Origin: Pseudomonadota bacterium
Lineage (GTDB): Bacteria > Pseudomonadota > Alphaproteobacteria > Micavibrionales > CSBR16-224
Assembly (NCBI GenBank): GCA_013285465.1
Contig: CP053449.1
Coordinates: 1,509,540-1,573,539 of the forward strand
Direction: 5' to 3'
DNA: 64,000 nucleotides
In this document: positions 53,448 to 62,203 of the stretch, piece by piece
How the letters are laid out: the number at the start of each line of letters is the position of its first letter
How positions within the stretch are numbered: position 1 is the first letter of the stretch
Notes under the pieces: model-generated
Seen by the model: only the letters and a program-made list of their open reading frames with translations
What the model was told of the DNA's origin: nothing
Databases searched by the model: none
Translations under genes and position numbers: made by a program

Positions 53448-54704
53448 TTACTGTTGTAACACGCCCTGCGTGCCTTTAACAATCCAGAGGCCTGTTCCAG
53501 CACTCGGCGCAATTGAAGTAATACGCCCCAATCCCGGAACCGTATCACCAACGGACACCTCTCGCTTGCTGGAACTGCCTTTTTCAGAAATCCATGCCGT
53601 TCCAGGCTGTGCCGAAACCATAACCCATTCGCGTTTCGGCGCTGCTTTTACAGCTTTAACAGGACTTGTCGTCGCCGCTGTTGCAGAAGAAGAAACCGCC
53701 GCTTTCGGTGCAGATGCTGCATTACGTGCAACAGATGCCGTCTTTTTCAACTCGCTGCGCAGGGCTTTGATATCCGCCTGCAAAGACGACACATTGCTTT
53801 TCAAACCGGCCATATCTTTCTTGGTCACGACTGTTTTTTCCAGACCGTGCACCGCATTTTCCAGTACCGCCATGCGGTCTTCCAGATCAATCAGTTGTTC
53901 GGTTTTAACCGCAGGCATCTGATTTGTCGCGACATCTAATGACGAAGCGGTATTTTCCGGTGTTTTTCCCGTGTCTTCGGTCAGGCTGCCAGACGTCTCG
54001 TGTTTCTCATCCGCCGCATTTGTTGCCAGAGGTGCAGGATTTTCATCAACAGCCGCCGTCTCGTTATCATCGGCGCTATCAAAAGAAAGCGCTGTTGCAC
54101 TATCTTCAGAAGGCGTCTCGCTTCCCCATGCCGCTGTGCCGGCATCAGCTGTTTCAATTGCATCCACAGCAGAATCATCTTCTTCTGCGCCATCAAATGT
54201 GGCAAAACTTTCCGTGTCTTCACTATCAGCCGTCGCATCATCGGCAGCAGCCGTATCTTCCGCATCTGACAACGACGGCATTGGCGGTGCCTGAAAACCG
54301 AGAGGATCAATATCATCTGCAGCATTCTGTGTTCCGCCTGTATCCACATCGCCATCCAAAACATCAGCAACATGCTGGTCTTTCGGCGTGCCGGCGATTT
54401 TTGGTTTCGGTGCCTCCGCTGCGGGCAAAAAACCTCGTACAGCTTCGGGAAGATAGTCGCGATAAGGCGCACCGGCAGGTGTGGTCAGGTAATAGAATCC
54501 ACCACCGGCACCGCCCAGCAAAATCAGGAGAAACAGAAGAATACCACCGCCGCCTTTTTTCTTAGCAGGTTTCTGCTGCGCAGAGGCTTCTTCAAATCCA
54601 CCGTCATCTTCTTCAGGAAAACCTCCGACATCTGTATCATCCGATGGGAAACCTTCATCTTCCCAATCGTCAAACATTTCTTCTTTTTCATCCGAAATCG
54701 TCAT
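53448..54704 (-). CDS. icmG: IcmG/DotF-like type IVB secretion protein
   Basis: 418 residues from the ATG at 54704 (GTG one codon earlier is possible). The N-terminus is very acidic (about 1-45), then Lys/Gly, then one membrane helix (about 55-75). An Asp/Glu/Ala-rich disordered stretch follows (about 100-255), a coiled coil (about 265-315), and a small beta domain at the C-terminus (WVMVSAQPGTAWISEKGS, then GRITSIAPSAGTGLWIVKG). Topology and the place after icmE match DotF. Assignment rests on synteny and architecture, not on strong sequence likeness. Confidence 0.65.
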   Translation of the reverse strand: MTISDEKEEMFDDWEDEGFPSDDTDVGGFPEEDDGGFEEASAQQKPAKKKGGGGILLFLLILLGGAGGGFYYLTTPAGAPYRDYLPEAVRGFLPAAEAPKPKIAGTPKDQHVADVLDGDVDTGGTQNAADDIDPLGFQAPPMPSLSDAEDTAAADDATADSEDTESFATFDGAEEDDSAVDAIETADAGTAAWGSETPSEDSATALSFDSADDNETAAVDENPAPLATNAADEKHETSGSLTEDTGKTPENTASSLDVATNQMPAVKTEQLIDLEDRMAVLENAVHGLEKTVVTKKDMAGLKSNVSSLQADIKALRSELKKTASVARNAASAPKAAVSSSATAATTSPVKAVKAAPKREWVMVSAQPGTAWISEKGSSSKREVSVGDTVPGLGRITSIAPSAGTGLWIVKGTQGVLQQ

Positions 54705-54730
54705 CACAATACTCTTTCGTTTTATTAAGC

Positions 54731-56083
54731 TTACCTATTCGCGTTTGACTCTCGGATCGACTCAAGCAGCAACAGTCCCATCGGCGTTCCTTGGTGCAGG
54801 TGAACCGTCAGCGGACGGTCAACGCCCTCATCCAGAATTTCCACAATGCCGTCTGCAGCTTCCTTAACACCGGACATCAGCTCTTCACGCGTATCCAAAT
54901 CTTCCTGAGACTGAATCGCCCCGCCACCGCCATCGGCAACCGCAGTTGTCTGCGTCTGTGTTGCCGCATCAGAGAAACCGGCAATGAATTTCGATGCAGC
55001 AGGCAGAACGACACGCGTCCAGTAATGTTTATCCACATGCGACTTCATACCGCCCAGTGTCGTTTCAGGGTCAAGCGCAATTGCATCAATATCATAGGTA
55101 ATATCATCCTTCACAATATAGTTGAAGGTAATCACCAGATACTCGTCCTCTACCGTGAACTCACCCAATGCACGGCCGCCTTTCAGAGGCCCCTGCAATA
55201 CATGCGCCAGAACAGGTGTCGGCACATCCGAGTTCAACTCGTTCAGGAGCTGTGCATAAATCACCTGCCCCATAGCGGTGATAACAGGGTCGTCAGACAC
55301 CTGATCATCCGCTGCAGCAGCCGCAGCACTATCCATAGAGCCCATACCCGCAGTCTCGAAAGTTCCGTTGGGGCTCATTGCCGGAGATCTGCCCTGCTCA
55401 ACCGCTTCGCGATCCTTCAGAACAAGAACATAAGGTTCAGGCATAGATGTTACCTTTTTATGCTCGGCTGATTGCGGCGCTTTGGAGGCAATAATCATTT
55501 GCATTTGCTGCACGAGCCGGCTAACGAGTTCAGGATCCTGCACCACCTCGGTTTGCGGGCGGATAGGCTCGATAATCGGCGTAATCTCCGGAACCGGTGC
55601 CGGTGCCGCTGTCGGATCTTCACTAAAATCAATCTCAAAGCGGCGCGCTTCAGCAGTACGGCGCCATTCCTGAAGCGGATCCGTTCCGACATTTTCCTCT
55701 TCTTCGTTACGGCTCACATCCAGCTGCCCCTGAACCTGCCCGATTGGTGTCGGCAAGGCACTTCCGCCAATTTTCTTAGCGATTTCAGCGCGTTTAACGT
55801 TGGTATCTTCAACGGCTTTTCGGTACTCCTCCGACGTTTCTTCACCGACGGTTCCTTGTGCCGTTGCGTTTGCACGCAGGATGGAATCGTCTTCAGGCTT
55901 ATCACTGCCGCTACTACCAAAAACGGTCATATAGACGAAACCGACAATAATGATACCTACGACAACAGCCCCGATTTTCAGGAACGGGTTGTTATCCCAC
56001 ATATCTTTCAAAGTGGGCTTACTCGCCGATACGTCGTCAGCAAACTCGTCCTCGAGATCCAAATCCATGTTATCGCTACTCAT
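54731..56083 (-). CDS. icmE: IcmE/DotG type IVB secretion core protein, short form
   Basis: 450 residues against about 1050 in Legionella DotG. A cytoplasmic tail precedes a membrane helix (about 35-55), a disordered periplasmic linker (about 60-245), and the conserved VirB10-like C-terminal domain (about 258-400): GQVIYAQLLNELNSDVPTPV, LQGPLKGGRALGEF, DPETTLGGMKSHVDKHY, RVVLPAASKFIAGF. It spans both membranes in the secretion channel. The large pentapeptide-repeat region of Legionella DotG is absent. It overlaps icmK by 8 bp. Confidence 0.85.
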   Translation of the reverse strand: MSSDNMDLDLEDEFADDVSASKPTLKDMWDNNPFLKIGAVVVGIIIVGFVYMTVFGSSGSDKPEDDSILRANATAQGTVGEETSEEYRKAVEDTNVKRAEIAKKIGGSALPTPIGQVQGQLDVSRNEEEENVGTDPLQEWRRTAEARRFEIDFSEDPTAAPAPVPEITPIIEPIRPQTEVVQDPELVSRLVQQMQMIIASKAPQSAEHKKVTSMPEPYVLVLKDREAVEQGRSPAMSPNGTFETAGMGSMDSAAAAAADDQVSDDPVITAMGQVIYAQLLNELNSDVPTPVLAHVLQGPLKGGRALGEFTVEDEYLVITFNYIVKDDITYDIDAIALDPETTLGGMKSHVDKHYWTRVVLPAASKFIAGFSDAATQTQTTAVADGGGGAIQSQEDLDTREELMSGVKEAADGIVEILDEGVDRPLTVHLHQGTPMGLLLLESIRESNANR

Positions 56084-57197
56084 TTGACATCGCTCCCGTG
56101 CTTAAATGTGCCTGTACCATCTGTCCTTTTTCAGACAAGAGGACAATCGGTGTCTCTTTCATGCTGTAAATGCGTGTACCGTCACCGGATGCAATGCTGC
56201 TTTCCCAGCTGGGGGACAGCAGAAGCAGAGGCGTACGAAGAATCATTCGTCCGTCTTCCGTCAACCATGCGCGTGTACGCCCGTCCGTGCCTTCCACATT
56301 CAGCGCTTCCGCAGTACCGGGAACATAGCCATCCATAAACTGCACAAGCTCCTCAGCAGAGGCAACGGTTTCAATACCGCCCTTCTCTACAATCGGTATT
56401 TCCGCCAGCGGCCCCGTGCGCGGCATGCGCGCCTCGAAGCGGTAATGAACAACGTCCAGCTGCGTATTCAGCGTCAAAGTAATCGGTGTACGCAACTCTG
56501 CCAGACGAATGGAAATATTACCGCGGCCATGCGCTGTCATCGGGGTGATGCGGAAGATATGCCCGCCTTTTTCCGGTGAAATAATTTCAAATTCACCGGC
56601 CCAGCTAACATCCTGGATCGGCCAGGGCGCTCCGGTCATATCAACGACCGAGACGGTTGTCACATAACCGGGAGACATCTGGATCACAAGCGGTTCGGCA
56701 CTCGGATCAAGAGAGACATTACCGACATATGTTTTCGGCTCGGGAACTGTCACCGGCTGTTCTGCCGCCTCGCGGTTGATTTTAAAGGCATCCAGCATCG
56801 TGCGGATTTCCTCAGGGGTCAGCGGCATCAAAGATTCCAAAGCCGAATCAAAGGCCAGTTCCCGCAGTTTTTCCTTTTGCTGGGACGCTTCCTCTTCCAT
56901 CTGGCGCTGGATTTCTTCAGGAGACGGCGGATTGAAGTTCATTGCGGGACGACCGCTACCGGGCAAAGCTCCACCTGCACCAAGCGGACTGGGAGCCCCC
57001 TGCTGCATGGCAGGCGCGCCACCTAAAGGAGAGGCCAAAGGAGACGGCGACACAGAGTCTTCCTGAAAACCCGGCGCACTATCTTCCTGCGCATTTTGCC
57101 AGGGAAACTGTTGCGCCTGAACCGTTCCGCCCCCGCTTAAAGCCATAAAACATGTCAGCCCCAGCGCTAGGGTAAAAGTCTTTTTAAACAGCGTCAT
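56076..57197 (-). CDS. icmK: IcmK/DotH type IVB secretion outer-ring protein
   Basis: 373 residues, near the usual 360. A signal peptide (about 1-28, ending TVQAQ) precedes a Pro/Gly-rich linker (30-95) and the DotH/TraN domain (about 110-370): LMPLTPEEIRTMLDAFKINR, VISMSP-like PLVIQMSPGYVTTVSVVDM, then beta-rich sequence to the end. DotH forms part of the outer-membrane ring with DotC and DotD. It lies between icmL and icmE; the ATG of icmE lies inside its last codons. Confidence 0.85.
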   Translation of the reverse strand: MTLFKKTFTLALGLTCFMALSGGGTVQAQQFPWQNAQEDSAPGFQEDSVSPSPLASPLGGAPAMQQGAPSPLGAGGALPGSGRPAMNFNPPSPEEIQRQMEEEASQQKEKLRELAFDSALESLMPLTPEEIRTMLDAFKINREAAEQPVTVPEPKTYVGNVSLDPSAEPLVIQMSPGYVTTVSVVDMTGAPWPIQDVSWAGEFEIISPEKGGHIFRITPMTAHGRGNISIRLAELRTPITLTLNTQLDVVHYRFEARMPRTGPLAEIPIVEKGGIETVASAEELVQFMDGYVPGTAEALNVEGTDGRTRAWLTEDGRMILRTPLLLLSPSWESSIASGDGTRIYSMKETPIVLLSEKGQMVQAHLSTGAMSNE

Positions 57198-57260
57198 TTC
57201 TATCCTCTTGCCTCGCTTCTTCCCGAAAACGGTTCCCCGTTGTCACATACTCTGTATAAA

Positions 57261-58046
57261 TTATAGACCAATCCATTGAGAGATACCAAGCCCATTTGGA
57301 CTATCCACCGTAGAAACCCGCTCAATCGTCAGATATACGGTCATCGTCGTGGTTTTTTTGTCCTGACCTGATTGATACGTCACCAACAAACTTAACTGAA
57401 CAAGCCAGCGATAACGGCCGTTAAAGAGCCCCTCACCGGTTAAAATAGGTGCGCTCCGCGGCACAGCCGTCACAATCTGCTGCGTCCCCTCGACACTCTC
57501 GATAATACGCGAACGTCTCATAGCGCCCAGGAATTTCTCCCAACCCTCCGGTGTAAAGTGACGTGAGGATTTCTGGAAGCGCTGCTGATAATCGTTAAAA
57601 CCGAAAGTCATAATCTCGGATGCAGCCTGCGCAGCCCATGACAACAGAGCCGGCGTCTGCATATTGGGCTGGTTCAACGGCACCAGCGGAATCTGACGGC
57701 CATCATGCGTGGTGGCAAAATAAATATCATGCGGCTTCGACACATTCATGTAAATAATCAGTGCGGCAACAAGTCCCAGAATAGCCAGAGATTCAAAAAC
57801 AACGACGCGCAGCATATTCTTGAAGCCTGCCTGATAATGCGCACTACGCGCCAGAACGATTTCAAGCCCTTGCTGGCTTGTGTTTTGCGCACTTTGCGCC
57901 GGAGCGGCTTTCGCCTGCCCGCCACGCGCCGATGCACCCTGAACGCCTTTTGATTTGACGTTCAGCATCCCACCGCCAGCCGGGGCAGCGGCAGGTGTTT
58001 GAGCAGAGCCCGCGGGGCTTGCGGCATTTTGTTTTTGTTGTTCCAT
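57261..58046 (-). CDS. icmL: IcmL/DotI type IVB secretion inner-membrane protein
   Basis: 261 residues against about 212 in Legionella, with an extra Ala/Gln/Pro-rich N-terminal 60. A membrane helix (about 79-100, LRVVVFESLAILGLVAALI) is followed by the periplasmic DotI domain, an NTF2-like fold (about 125-260: LLSWAAQAASEIMTFGFNDY, FTPEGWEKFLGAMRRSRIIE, YRWLVQLSLLVTYQ, TMTVYLTIERV). It forms a stable inner-membrane complex in the channel. First gene of the icmL-icmK-icmE-icmG run. Confidence 0.85.
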   Translation of the reverse strand: MEQQKQNAASPAGSAQTPAAAPAGGGMLNVKSKGVQGASARGGQAKAAPAQSAQNTSQQGLEIVLARSAHYQAGFKNMLRVVVFESLAILGLVAALIIYMNVSKPHDIYFATTHDGRQIPLVPLNQPNMQTPALLSWAAQAASEIMTFGFNDYQQRFQKSSRHFTPEGWEKFLGAMRRSRIIESVEGTQQIVTAVPRSAPILTGEGLFNGRYRWLVQLSLLVTYQSGQDKKTTTMTVYLTIERVSTVDSPNGLGISQWIGL

Positions 58047-58147
58047 AAGATATTATGTACCGAAAAGCATTAACAAACCTTACTGATGATAGCAAAATCA
58101 CCACACAAGTCTATAGCCGAAATTTCAAAACCGACAAAAACAGCCGA

Positions 58148-59875
58148 TTACGATTTTGTCAGCCCTTCCTGAACGAGCAAATCTTTGCGGGAAAGCTTGC
58201 CGACAGCTGTTTTCGGCAAAGGCTCATCCCGCACGATAATTTTGCGCGGAATTTCGATTGGTGACAATTTGTCTTCCAGAAAAGCCAAAATTTCTTCCGC
58301 CGTCACAACTTTACCGCTTTTTGGCTTCACCCAAGCCCATACGGTTTCGCCGCGTTTATCATCGGCAACACCGGCGACGATGCATTCCTCCACGGCTTCA
58401 TGCAGATAAATTGCTTCCTCCACATGGCGCGGATAAACGTTATAGCCGCGCACAAGGATCAGATCTTTGATACGGTCTACCAGAAACAGATAGCCGTCCT
58501 CATCCAGATAGCCGACATCGCCCGTATGCAGACGACCGTTACGTACGGTTTCCACCGACGCATCCGCAGCTTTGTAATAACCGGGCATCACCTGCGGACC
58601 GCTGATGCAGACCTCGCCCTTTTCACCGACAGGCAGTGCCGTCATGCCGTCATCGCGGTCAATAATTTCAATCAGTGTCCCCGGCAACGGCAGACCGACG
58701 GCACCGGCGCGGTTATTGCCGACAGGGTTGCACGTCGCCACGGGCGAACATTCCGTCAAGCCATAACCTTCACTGATGCATTTGTTCTTAACCTTTGATT
58801 CAAACAGATTGCGCACATCCTCCGGCAAAGGCGCACCGCCTGACAAACAGAATTTGATGGAGGAGAAGTCGTAATCATCGACTTTCGGGTGATTGCCGAT
58901 TGCGTTATAAATCGCCGGGACGGCCGGGAAATAGGTCGGCTTTTTCTTATTGATAACCCCCATCACTTCTTCGACGTCAAATTTCGGCATCATGATGATT
59001 TTCATGCCATACCATGTCGACACATTCATAATGACCGTCATGGCAAAGACATGGAAAAACGGCAGCACCGCCAATTGGCTGCTGTTGCCGGGCTCAACAC
59101 TGTCAATGATCCATGCCGCCGTCTGCTGCGTATTCACATAGAGATTTTTATGCGTCAGCATCGCGCCTTTCGGAACACCGGTCGTACCGCCGGTATATTG
59201 CAGCACGGCAATATCTTTCTCCGAATCAATCTCGATTGTTTCGGGCTGTTTGCCATGACCGCGTAGCGTTTCAAAACGCACAAAGCTTTCATCCTGCGGG
59301 ATTTTGGCAAGATCTTTGCCTTTCAACAACGGAAACAGCAGGTTTTTCGGGAATGGCAATGCCGCCGCCATCGAACAGACAATCACTTTTTTCAAACGCG
59401 TCGATTTCATCACATGCTGCATTTTTTCGATCATCATCTTGAAATCCATCGTCACCATGATATCGGTGTCGCTGTCTTCGATCTGGTTTTCCAGCTCACG
59501 CGCGGCGTAAAGCGGATTGTAATTCACAACCGTACCGCCTGCCTTCAGAATGCCGAAATAAAATACCGGATAATAAGGTGAGTTCGGCAGAAACAAACCG
59601 ACTTGTTTACCTTTTCCGATACCCATTTGCTGCAGGCTGTAGGCAACCTCATTCACCATATGTCCGATTTCGGCATAGCTGTAAGTCTTGCCCAGAAAAT
59701 CAATCGCCGTGCAATCGGCATATTTTTCCACCGCCTGATCCATCAGAGTGTGAAGCGGTTTAATATCCAGCGGCATATGCCAGTCTGCATGTTGCGGATA
59801 ACTCTTTTCCCAAGGGTAAGAAGCGCCTGTGTCTTTTTCCATGATTTTCTCTGCTGTGCTGGTTTGTGCGGACAT
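58148..59875 (-). CDS. fadD: Long-chain fatty acid--CoA ligase
   Basis: 575 residues from the ATG at 59875 (AAAGGTATTGATACG upstream; a start 117 bp earlier lacks one). ANL-superfamily motifs are YTGGTTGVPKGAMLTH (P-loop), YGLTECSP, HTGDVGYLDEDGYL and DRIKDLILVRGYNVYP, then the Lys in PKTAVGKLSRKDL. It activates fatty acids to acyl-CoA for beta-oxidation or PHA. It lies upstream of the icm genes on the same strand, with a 101-bp gap before icmL. Confidence 0.93.
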   Translation of the reverse strand: MSAQTSTAEKIMEKDTGASYPWEKSYPQHADWHMPLDIKPLHTLMDQAVEKYADCTAIDFLGKTYSYAEIGHMVNEVAYSLQQMGIGKGKQVGLFLPNSPYYPVFYFGILKAGGTVVNYNPLYAARELENQIEDSDTDIMVTMDFKMMIEKMQHVMKSTRLKKVIVCSMAAALPFPKNLLFPLLKGKDLAKIPQDESFVRFETLRGHGKQPETIEIDSEKDIAVLQYTGGTTGVPKGAMLTHKNLYVNTQQTAAWIIDSVEPGNSSQLAVLPFFHVFAMTVIMNVSTWYGMKIIMMPKFDVEEVMGVINKKKPTYFPAVPAIYNAIGNHPKVDDYDFSSIKFCLSGGAPLPEDVRNLFESKVKNKCISEGYGLTECSPVATCNPVGNNRAGAVGLPLPGTLIEIIDRDDGMTALPVGEKGEVCISGPQVMPGYYKAADASVETVRNGRLHTGDVGYLDEDGYLFLVDRIKDLILVRGYNVYPRHVEEAIYLHEAVEECIVAGVADDKRGETVWAWVKPKSGKVVTAEEILAFLEDKLSPIEIPRKIIVRDEPLPKTAVGKLSRKDLLVQEGLTKS

Positions 59876-60145
59876 CGTATCAATACCTTTCGTTTTTTCA
59901 AACGTTTTGAATATGTTTTTTATCAATGACAGGCATCTAATATACCCATCTGTGAAATGCTGAAAAGAGTAAAAACGCAAGAAATTTCCCATATGGTGTT
60001 GTTTTCTGCAATTTTCGCAAAAGTTTTCCTTGTCTCGCGCATATAAATCTCATAGCCTTTCATCACGCGCATCAAATGACTGCCGACTCACAGGAGCGGC
60101 CCGATACGCACAAAAATGTAACCCACAAAGACAGGAGCCCACAAA

Positions 60146-60322
60146 ATGAAACATGGTCACGGTAAAAAAATCCTGAAACATATTTTCGAAAACACGAAAT
60201 GCCCGGCAGCCGGCAAATGCCCGAAAAATCCGGCAAATGACAAAAAAGCCGAAGCGCCGAAAAAAGACAAATCCTGCTGCAAGCCGAAAACTTGCGCCCC
60301 GAAAAAAGGCTGCGGCTGCTAA
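60146..60322 (+). CDS. Small cysteine-rich, lysine-rich peptide
   Basis: 58 residues: ATG at 60146, TAA at 60320-60322, with a CAGGAGCCC ribosome site upstream. The first 12 residues have three His (MKHGHGKKILKH). Seven Cys lie at 19, 25, 44, 45, 50, 56 and 58, in CPAAGKC, SCCKPKTC and KKGCGC, separated by Lys/Pro/Ala spacers. No signal or membrane segment. The pattern resembles short metallothionein-like or small metal-binding proteins, but no family is recognised. It is a single-gene unit closed by the terminator at 60386. Confidence 0.7.
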   Translation: MKHGHGKKILKHIFENTKCPAAGKCPKNPANDKKAEAPKKDKSCCKPKTCAPKKGCGC

Positions 60323-60385
60323 GCAGCGGCAAGTGAGGCTTGTCATTTCCGCCAATCGGTGAAAAAATGACAACCAAGGATAAAG

Positions 60386-60418
60386 ATGCCCCGGACATCA
60401 AAAGCCGGGGCATTTTTT
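60386..60418 (+). terminator. Rho-independent terminator after the Cys-rich peptide gene
   Basis: ATGCCCCGG (60386-60394) pairs with CCGGGGCAT (60405-60413), followed by TTTTT. It separates the small peptide gene from aroC. Confidence 0.9.
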
Positions 60419-60453
60419 CGGTCAAAAACAAGAGATGAAAGACGGGCGCGGCA

Positions 60454-61545
60454 ATGGCAGGCAACAGCTTTGGAACGATTTTCCGTTTTACCACATGGGG
60501 CGAAAGCCACGGCAGTGCCATCGGCTGTGTTGTTGAAGGCGTTCCGCCGCTGATCACGCTTTCCGAAAGCGATATCCAGCCTTTTCTGGACAAACGCCGC
60601 CCCGGCCAGTCGCGTCATACCACCCAACGGCAGGAGGCCGATACCGTCAAAATCCTCTCCGGTATTTTCGACGGCAAAACAACCGGTGCCCCGATCAGCC
60701 TGATGATTGACAATACCGATACCCGCTCGAAAGATTACAGCGACATCAAGGATAAATACCGCCCCGGCCATGCCGATTTCACCTATGATAAAAAATACGG
60801 CATCCGTGATTATCGCGGCGGCGGGCGAAGCTCTGCGCGGGAGACTGCCATGCGTGTCGCCGCAGGCGCGATTGCCCGCAAAATTCTGGCACATGAGCTG
60901 AAACAGGAAATTACAATCCGTGCTGCTGTTATCCAGATCGGCCCGCATGAGATCAACCGCAAAAACTGGAACTGGGACGAAATCCACAATAATCCGTTTT
61001 TTACACCGGATAAGGAGATTGTCGCCACATGGGAAGGCTTCCTTGACCAGACCCGTAAAAACGCCTCCAGCGCAGGCGCACTTGTCGAGGTTGTGGCGCA
61101 AGGTGTTCCGGCAGGGCTCGGTGCCCCCTCATACGACAAGCTTGATGCCGATCTTGCCAAGGCAATGATGGGTATCCATGCCGTCAAAGGCGTTGAAATC
61201 GGCCTCGGCTTTGATTGTGTCGCCACACCGGGCGAGAAGAATGTTGATGAAATCCGTATCGGTAAAGACGGGCAGCCGCTGTTTTTATCCAATAATGCCG
61301 GCGGCGTTCTCGGCGGGATTTCCACCGGGCAGGATATTGTGATGCGTGTGGCCTTTAAACCGACCAGCTCGCTGCCGCAGCCGCGCAAAACCATCACCAC
61401 AGACGGCAAGGAAACCGAGATTGTCACCAAAGGCCGCCACGACCCTTGTGTCGGCATTCGCGGCGCACCGGTTGTCGAGGCGATGATGGCCATCACGCTT
61501 GCCGATCACTGGCTGCGCCACAAAGCGCAATGCCTGACGCTTTAG
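60454..61545 (+). CDS. aroC: Chorismate synthase
   Basis: 363 residues, typical length. It begins [18 protein letters not shown], the family's first signature. Further ones are [20 protein letters not shown] and the C-terminal [17 protein letters not shown]. It makes chorismate from EPSP using reduced FMN, the last step of the shikimate pathway in the cytoplasm. Alone in its unit; a 35-bp gap follows the terminator of the small peptide gene. Confidence 0.97.
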   Translation: MAGNSFGTIFRFTTWGESHGSAIGCVVEGVPPLITLSESDIQPFLDKRRPGQSRHTTQRQEADTVKILSGIFDGKTTGAPISLMIDNTDTRSKDYSDIKDKYRPGHADFTYDKKYGIRDYRGGGRSSARETAMRVAAGAIARKILAHELKQEITIRAAVIQIGPHEINRKNWNWDEIHNNPFFTPDKEIVATWEGFLDQTRKNASSAGALVEVVAQGVPAGLGAPSYDKLDADLAKAMMGIHAVKGVEIGLGFDCVATPGEKNVDEIRIGKDGQPLFLSNNAGGVLGGISTGQDIVMRVAFKPTSSLPQPRKTITTDGKETEIVTKGRHDPCVGIRGAPVVEAMMAITLADHWLRHKAQCLTL

Positions 61546-61549
61546 AAGC

Positions 61550-61915
61550 TCACGCAAATTTATAGTAATAAACCACCAACCCGCCAACGATCAGATAGGC
61601 GATGCCGACCCGTATCATACCATCCGTGATAGGCGTGAAGGTTTTTTGCAGAAAATCACGGTGCAGCGGCGGAAAACACAAGACCAGCGCCAGAAAAATC
61701 ACCAGATAATGCACCAGCACAGGCGTTGGCGGCATCTTCTGTTCCTTCAAAAAATCCAGCACCGGCTCAGGTGCTTTCACAAGCCAGAAACTGACTACTG
61801 CCAGCAGAACAAACAACCCCCACATTAGTTTTTCCGCCAGTTTCCGGCGCTCATAAGCCGATTCATAGCGTTTGCTCTGCCGTTCTTCCGTCGTCAGTAT
61901 TTTACGTTTTTTCAT
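61550..61915 (-). CDS. Small membrane protein with three helices
   Basis: 121 residues. The basic N-terminus (MKKRKILTTEERQSKRYES) precedes about three hydrophobic segments (about 30-48, 62-83, 96-118). Ends with YYYKFA. Convergent with aroC, 4 bp apart. No family recognised. Confidence 0.6.
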   Translation of the reverse strand: MKKRKILTTEERQSKRYESAYERRKLAEKLMWGLFVLLAVVSFWLVKAPEPVLDFLKEQKMPPTPVLVHYLVIFLALVLCFPPLHRDFLQKTFTPITDGMIRVGIAYLIVGGLVVYYYKFA

Positions 61916-62041
61916 GTTTCAAATCCCCATCTTTCCACAACAACCCGCACTCTCTTACAAGAGCTGCGCCGGTAAATCTTTCTTAACGATTATCATGCTA
62001 ATCTTGCCTTAAGGCAAAACATAAAACAGGAGGCATTGCTT

Positions 62042-62137
62042 ATGGATCGGGTCATTTGTATTTCTGTCACGCTCGCAGCCCTGCTCGTTCTGGCCTTTGC
62101 GCCCGATATCCACGCAACGGTCGCCTCCCTTCGATAA
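62042..62137 (+). CDS. Possible 31-residue small hydrophobic peptide
   Basis: ATG at 62042, TAA at 62135-62137, with a strong ribosome site (CAGGAGGCATTGCTT). One hydrophobic helix (about 4-22, VICISVTLAALLVLAFAP), then a short polar tail. The ribosome site and composition favour a translated peptide, but the length is too small to be sure. It lies 66 bp before the next gene. Confidence 0.4.
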   Translation: MDRVICISVTLAALLVLAFAPDIHATVASLR

Positions 62138-62203
62138 TCTCAAATTCGTATGACACAGTCTTGCCGCATTGACGCATGACGGTCAAGACGTTATAACCCG
62201 TGC

